Below are positions 59,398-64,000 of a stretch of DNA of 64,000 bases, in pieces. This stretch comes from Gymnothorax reevesii (lineage: Eukaryota > Chordata > Actinopteri > Anguilliformes > Muraenidae): the NCBI GenBank assembly GCA_029721435.1, contig CM056578.1, positions 17,248,411-17,312,410 on the forward strand, written 5' to 3'. Both the position numbers and the translations under genes were made by a program. The notes under the pieces are model-generated. The model saw nothing but the letters and a program-made list of their open reading frames with translations, did no database searches and was not told the origin of the DNA. The number at the start of each line of letters is the position of its first letter. The stretch's first letter is position 1.

Positions 59398-60419
59398 AGC
59401 ACTTCAGTGCTCTAGTTCTTAGATTTAATTGCATCATGATAGTGTTATAACTTGTTTAGCAAGACATATTAACAAACAAGAAAGCTCTTCTGTGCTTCCT
59501 TTTCCCAAGATAAAAATGCTTTTGTCTAAAAATTCCTCAAATGGATTAATTGCATTTTGTGATAGAACTCTTCATTTTTTTGGAAGCTGAATGCCTTGAG
59601 CAGCAGATATTGGTACATTAAACCAAAATCAGGTCAAAGCATACTTCCTCTTATTCCTGAAGGACCTGCCCCTCAGCTAAATCCATCCCCTATTTATGAT
59701 GTCCTCCATCTCACCATTTCAGAAGCTTTTTTTGAGCCGCTTGAATACTATTTGAACCCCTTGAAAACGGAGCTGCCAGAATGGCATTTTTTTTCCAAAT
59801 ACAGGTCTTTTGAATATGTGTATTCGATAATACTCCGTTCAGAAATGCAAAAACTCTGCAGTTTGTACATAGTTTTTTTTTTTTTTACATATTGTAGCTG
59901 AAAAATAAATGTCTTTAAAAAGTAAAGTGTTTTATTTTCTAACTGGAAAAGTGCAGTTCCAGGGGAAACTGTGAGGGCAAGCTGGAAGCTGCTGAAAATC
60001 TGAGGTTCAAGTAGCCGAAAATGTAAGGTAAAAGCTGCAGAAAATGAGTTTAAAGCTTCCGAAAATTTGAGTTAGTTTATGACAGTAGGATATTTTGTGG
60101 TTTAACTGTCAAAATAACAAAACAAATTTTTTAAAAAAAATCTCCAAACTTTGTACGGTATGAATATATTGAAGGAAAATAATAGTTAGGGTTAGGGTTA
60201 GAGTGTTATTGCATATAAAAGTAGGTAAAAGGGTTGAAGTGCTTCAAGTACTGTGTGCTGACATTTTAAAAATTCAAGTGCGAATGCTACTCGTGTAATT
60301 GAAATCATCATGAGACAGTGCTAGCAACTGCCATTCAGACAGTGGGCTGTTCATGCATGTCATCTATTTAACTATACATAATAAAGTTGAAAATAAACAG
60401 CAACATTTTATGATGTACG

Positions 60420-60975
60420 AATATTTAAAAATTAAATGGTTCTGAATATTTTGCAGGAGCAAAGAACCCCATATGCATTATATCTGCAACAGTTGTTAGT
60501 ACCATATTCTTCATTATATCCATTAAGACACACTACACAATACTTTTTTACTACTCCCTCAGTCAAAAAAGCAATCAGTAAAAAAGCATTTAAGTTCAAA
60601 GCACCCTCGGACTGGAACAACTTACCTATAAATATACGATCATTGACCTCTTAACATGAGTTTAAAAATTGTGTGTCCTCTTATTTTGATAATAATTGTA
60701 CCTGTTTCAGATAATACTACCCACGTACTGTTACATTGAACATCTATTTAACATAGATGTGAAGGTTGTGTTACTTGATAAATATTCAATGTATTATGTT
60801 TAGTGTTTTGTGTTTTTGTTGTATTATTTTAGCTGACTTGTGAATTGTTGTTTTTGGCTTTGGTATTTAAGGTCTTTATTGGATTCTTGTATTTGGTGTG
60901 AATTGTAGGACCCCCTCAAAAACGAGATGATACATCTCAAGGGGTTTATCTTAATAAAATTTACATACATACATA
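60420..60975 (+). pseudogene. LINE 3' end (reverse-transcriptase C-terminus and tail)
   Basis: The frame 60436-60654 ends with KKAISKKAFKFKAPSDWNNLP and INIRSL, the -F-AP--WN-LP--IR motif that closes CR1/Rex-type reverse transcriptases. The tail is GGACCCCCTCAAAAACGAGATG...CATCTCAAGGGGTTTATCTTAATAAAATTTACATACATACATA, i.e. a stem plus AATAAA and a short tandem tail. The element is 5'-truncated. Confidence 0.75.
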
Positions 60976-62300
60976 AACACTTCACATCTTTGAGTTTAAG
61001 CAAATGAATATTCAGCTGTAGGTATTGACTAATTTGCTGGGGTCCAGTGCACCAACTTGACTTACACCCGGTCTTAAGCTAAGTTGGACGCAACTTTAGG
61101 GGCATAACTTTAAGACAATTGCACCAACTGGTAGTAAACTCTATTTTTACTGAAACTGGGCGTATAATCTACGCCTATCTGAGGGGAGGCATAAAGTGCA
61201 TTTCTTGGCCATTTACAAAAGAAGGCACTTATTATGGAAGACCTCCCCAAGACTCTACGTTACCACTTGTCATACCTATATTTCATATTTATTTAAGATA
61301 AATTAATGTTGTTGCCCACACTGAAATATTGCCATAAAATACACTGTCTAATTATGAAAAACTACTTCGTTCTCGCTTATTGTTTATTATTCACAAAACT
61401 GCATCAGTGTTATATTTACACATATAGCTAATGATTGTGGGAATTATTCAGGTGCGACATAAAAACTAACAAAAAAGTATGCTGGGTACTTGCTGGGTTT
61501 TCTGACTTAGCCATAGTAAAGTCAATTAATTTTGCAGTCAATGAAAGGCCAGAATTTGTCTTGAATTAAAAACTTATTTTAAACTGAAGAAAGGTTTATA
61601 CGGAATCATCAAGTCCTATTATTATTTTTACCTAAGTCGTTAACAGGTGTACAATGATTAAATCATGTTATTTTAGGGAACATTAGCCTAGATAGGCAAG
61701 ATGACAAAATTACCTACACTGTAAATTGGGTTGTCATTATTTATTTATGGAAATATCCATAAGATGTGATCAGTCTTAAGTGTTCCAGCAAGAGTGAAGC
61801 GATAATGCAAAACAAAATAATTTGTCAATCAATGTCAGATGGCGTCATCAATCAATTTTCGGAGAGCAAAACTATAATAGAGTACAAGCTCGCTTTCTGG
61901 AATGGAGTAGAAGAAATATTCACCACCCCTCAATGACTACTACTTATTCTGGCCTTGCACCCGGCTATTTTCAAATTCAGGGAAAAGTAATGTAAAACAT
62001 TGAAAAAACAGTGACTGAGGATGTCCGTTTCATTTCTTTGTACATAAGTAGCTCTTTGTTTGATACCACTTTTTTTTTTGATACCACTATTTGCCTGTTT
62101 TAGACAGGATTGTAAATATATTTTGTGCAAACAGTTGCTAGTATACACTGGAATAGGGGCTTGAGCAGTTTTTTGCTGCTTAGCAATTTCTACTGTAATG
62201 TGCTCACATGGACGCGCACTGCAAAAAAGACCAGCCTTTGCTGCGCTCAAGTGTAACTTTGATTTATGCAATGGGCATAATATGCTCTCTTTGAGTTGGT
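60976..62300. other. Intergenic, no gene seen
   Basis: 61030-61300 has paired TGCACCAACT blocks and may be a decayed MITE. The rest is AT-rich and unrecognised. Confidence 0.35.
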
Positions 62301-62309
62301 TTGAGCAAC

Positions 62310-62420
62310 TCTTCCAGCTGTAATAGGGAGGACATGAGATAATTTTTTTCACTGAGTTTGATGCAGAAATATCAGATTTGTCTGATGATTGTAGCAAACT
62401 TACTTTGAAGGATTTGATTT
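62310..62420 (+). pseudogene. Second copy of the ISDLS coding remnant
   Basis: AACTCTTCCAGCTGTAATAGGGAGGA and GAAATATCAGATTTGTCTGATGATTGTAGC parallel 26690-26790, with a serine run, acidic residues, then ISDLSDDC. Frames are broken. Confidence 0.4.
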
Positions 62421-63281
62421 ATGCACTCGTGTTGAGTAATGGAAAACTATAAACGGACAATTGCAATGTAGAGGCTTTTCAAGAACTGCGAAGTACGAAA
62501 TCGAGCCACCAATGCTCTGGTTCAAAGATTTGAGCACTACTGCTACGCCTCAACATCTCTGAGCCGTCTGCAGCCATTTAAGTTTATGGCTAAAACAGTT
62601 GGTCCAACTGAGATTGTAGCAGACAACAAGCGTCTCCTTTCTAGATCCACACCACCTCTGGGACAGCTCCACCTGTTGTGGGCCAGAGCCGGTGCATAGC
62701 TGAGTCACCGTTTGGCGTTCTTTCCTACTCCTGCTTCTGCCTCAAACATCCCATCAACAAAATGGAAGTATCATACTAAAGTAGAAAAAATGCTGAGCAA
62801 GATAATTCAGAACTGTGCATGTAGTTCCAAAAAAATGGGAACAGGAGCAAGTTAGAAAAATGTTTGTTTGGCCATCCTGAATTTTCTTGTCTCAGCTGGT
62901 ATAGGAGTCAGTGGAGCTATGGTTAGCACTCCCGTCACTTTTTGGCTCAAACTGCCAAGACTGTAAGTCCAATTCCTTCAACAATTCCATTCTTGTGACC
63001 AGCACAAATTTTCTACAACGTTGACATAAAATTATGAATGTAGAGTGAAAACCATGAGGGTTAGAGCAAGTTTAAGAGAAGACTTTTTGGCGATTTTACA
63101 GCTCTTTTCCACTCTGGCAGTGACGTCACCCCAGTCTAAGTTGCATTGTAGAAAAAAAAATCATAATAAAAAATTATACAAGTTACAAAAGAGTCGAACG
63201 GTAAATAAATTATGCAAGCTTAGCTTAACATTTTTCAGTTTGAATGATGTTTCTAGCTAACTGTATGACAGAGTAAAAATA

Positions 63282-64000
63282 CACTGCTCAAAAAAAATAA
63301 AGGGAACACTTAAACAACACAATGTAACTCCCAAGTCAATCACACTTCACTGAAATTAAACTGTCCACTTAGGAAGCAACATTGATTGACAATCAATTTC
63401 ACATGCTGTTGTGCAAATGGAATAGACAACAGGTGAAAATTATAGGCAATTAGCAAAGCACCTCCAATAAAGGAGTGGTCCTGTAGATGGTGACCCTAGA
63501 CCACTTCTCAGTTCCTATGCTTGCTGGCTGATGTTTTGGTCACTTTTGAATGCTGGCGGTGCTTTCACTCTAGTGGTAGCATGAGACGGACTCTACAACC
63601 CACACAAGTGGCTCAGGTATTGCAGCTCATCCATGATGGCACATCAATGCGAGCTGTGGCAAGAAGGTTTGCTGTGTCTGTCAGCGTAGTGTCCAGAGCA
63701 TGGAGGCGCTACCAGGAGACAGGCCAGTATATCAGGAGACGTGGAGGAGGCTGTAGGAGGGCAACAACCCAGCAGCAGGACCGCAACCTCCGCCTTTGTG
63801 CAAGGAGGAACAGGAGGAGTTTGCCAGAGCCCTGCAAAATGACCTCCAGCAGGCCACCGATGAGCATATGTCTGCTCAAATGGTCAGAAACCCACTCCAT
63901 GAGGTGGTCCACAGGTGGGGGTTGTGCTTACAGCCCAACACCGTGCACCGTGCACTTGCCAGAGAACACCAAGATTGGCAAATTCGCCACTGGCACCCTG
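63282..64000 (+). mobile_element. Tc1-like transposon, 5' part, cut by the window edge
   Basis: It starts right after TA with CACTGCTCAAAAAAAATAAAGGG, the terminus of a very common fish Tc1 family. The transposase begins at ATG 63581 ([20 protein letters not shown], then a helix-turn-helix with [10 protein letters not shown] and [12 protein letters not shown]). After RRNRRS near 63820 the frame slips by one base. About 15 bases are missing near 63905 and a few more near 63945, so it is non-functional although otherwise well preserved. The frame stays open to the window end. Confidence 0.85.

Overview
The window is vertebrate nuclear DNA, almost certainly from a teleost fish. It has spliced genes with GT-AG introns, several families of Tc1-like transposons, fish-type LINE ends, MITEs and long GT/CA microsatellites, and no bacterial-style gene organisation. 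The two recognisable genes are in the same linkage as human 4p16.3 (CTBP1 next to SPON2). Both lie on the + strand and both can be assembled with an open frame and consistent splice phases.

Gene 1 is a C-terminal binding protein gene, best called ctbp1, with nine coding exons between 3144 and 39267. The predicted protein has 449 residues. A 26.4 kb first intron (3202-29558) separates a short basic N-terminal exon from the dehydrogenase-fold exons. That intron is mostly transposon debris, MITEs and low-complexity DNA, with a CpG-richer, promoter-like stretch at about 13.1-14.6 kb. The 3' UTR probably runs from 39268 to about 42.5 or 43.5 kb. It contains a tandem array of nuclear-receptor DR1-type sites at 40060-40266.

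Gene 2 is spondin-2 (spon2), with five coding exons between 52897 and 57862. The protein has 328 residues: signal peptide, spondin domain and one C-terminal thrombospondin type 1 repeat. A candidate untranslated first exon ends at 49939. A Tc1-like element fills most of the last intron. CtBP1 is a nuclear NAD(H)-sensing corepressor and spondin-2 is a secreted matrix and pattern-recognition protein, so they are neighbours without an evident shared pathway.

Other layout: 1-2985 is a decayed Tc1 element broken by a 1.5 kb foldback insertion whose arms carry hammerhead-ribozyme-like motifs. 43.5-49.7 kb is intergenic, with a hAT-like MITE and LINE fragments. 57.9-63.3 kb is intergenic, with a MITE and a LINE 3' end. 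63282 to the window end is the 5' part of a well-preserved Tc1 element.

The most unusual observations are the foldback insertion with paired ribozyme-like motifs; an 87-bp in-frame duplication of the end of ctbp1 exon 5 that carries a second splice donor; several short ctbp1 introns each built from its own minisatellite; the DR1 array; and a family of hairpin plus (TCCG)n repeats spread over the locus. All similarity statements rest on recognition by eye; no database search was run.
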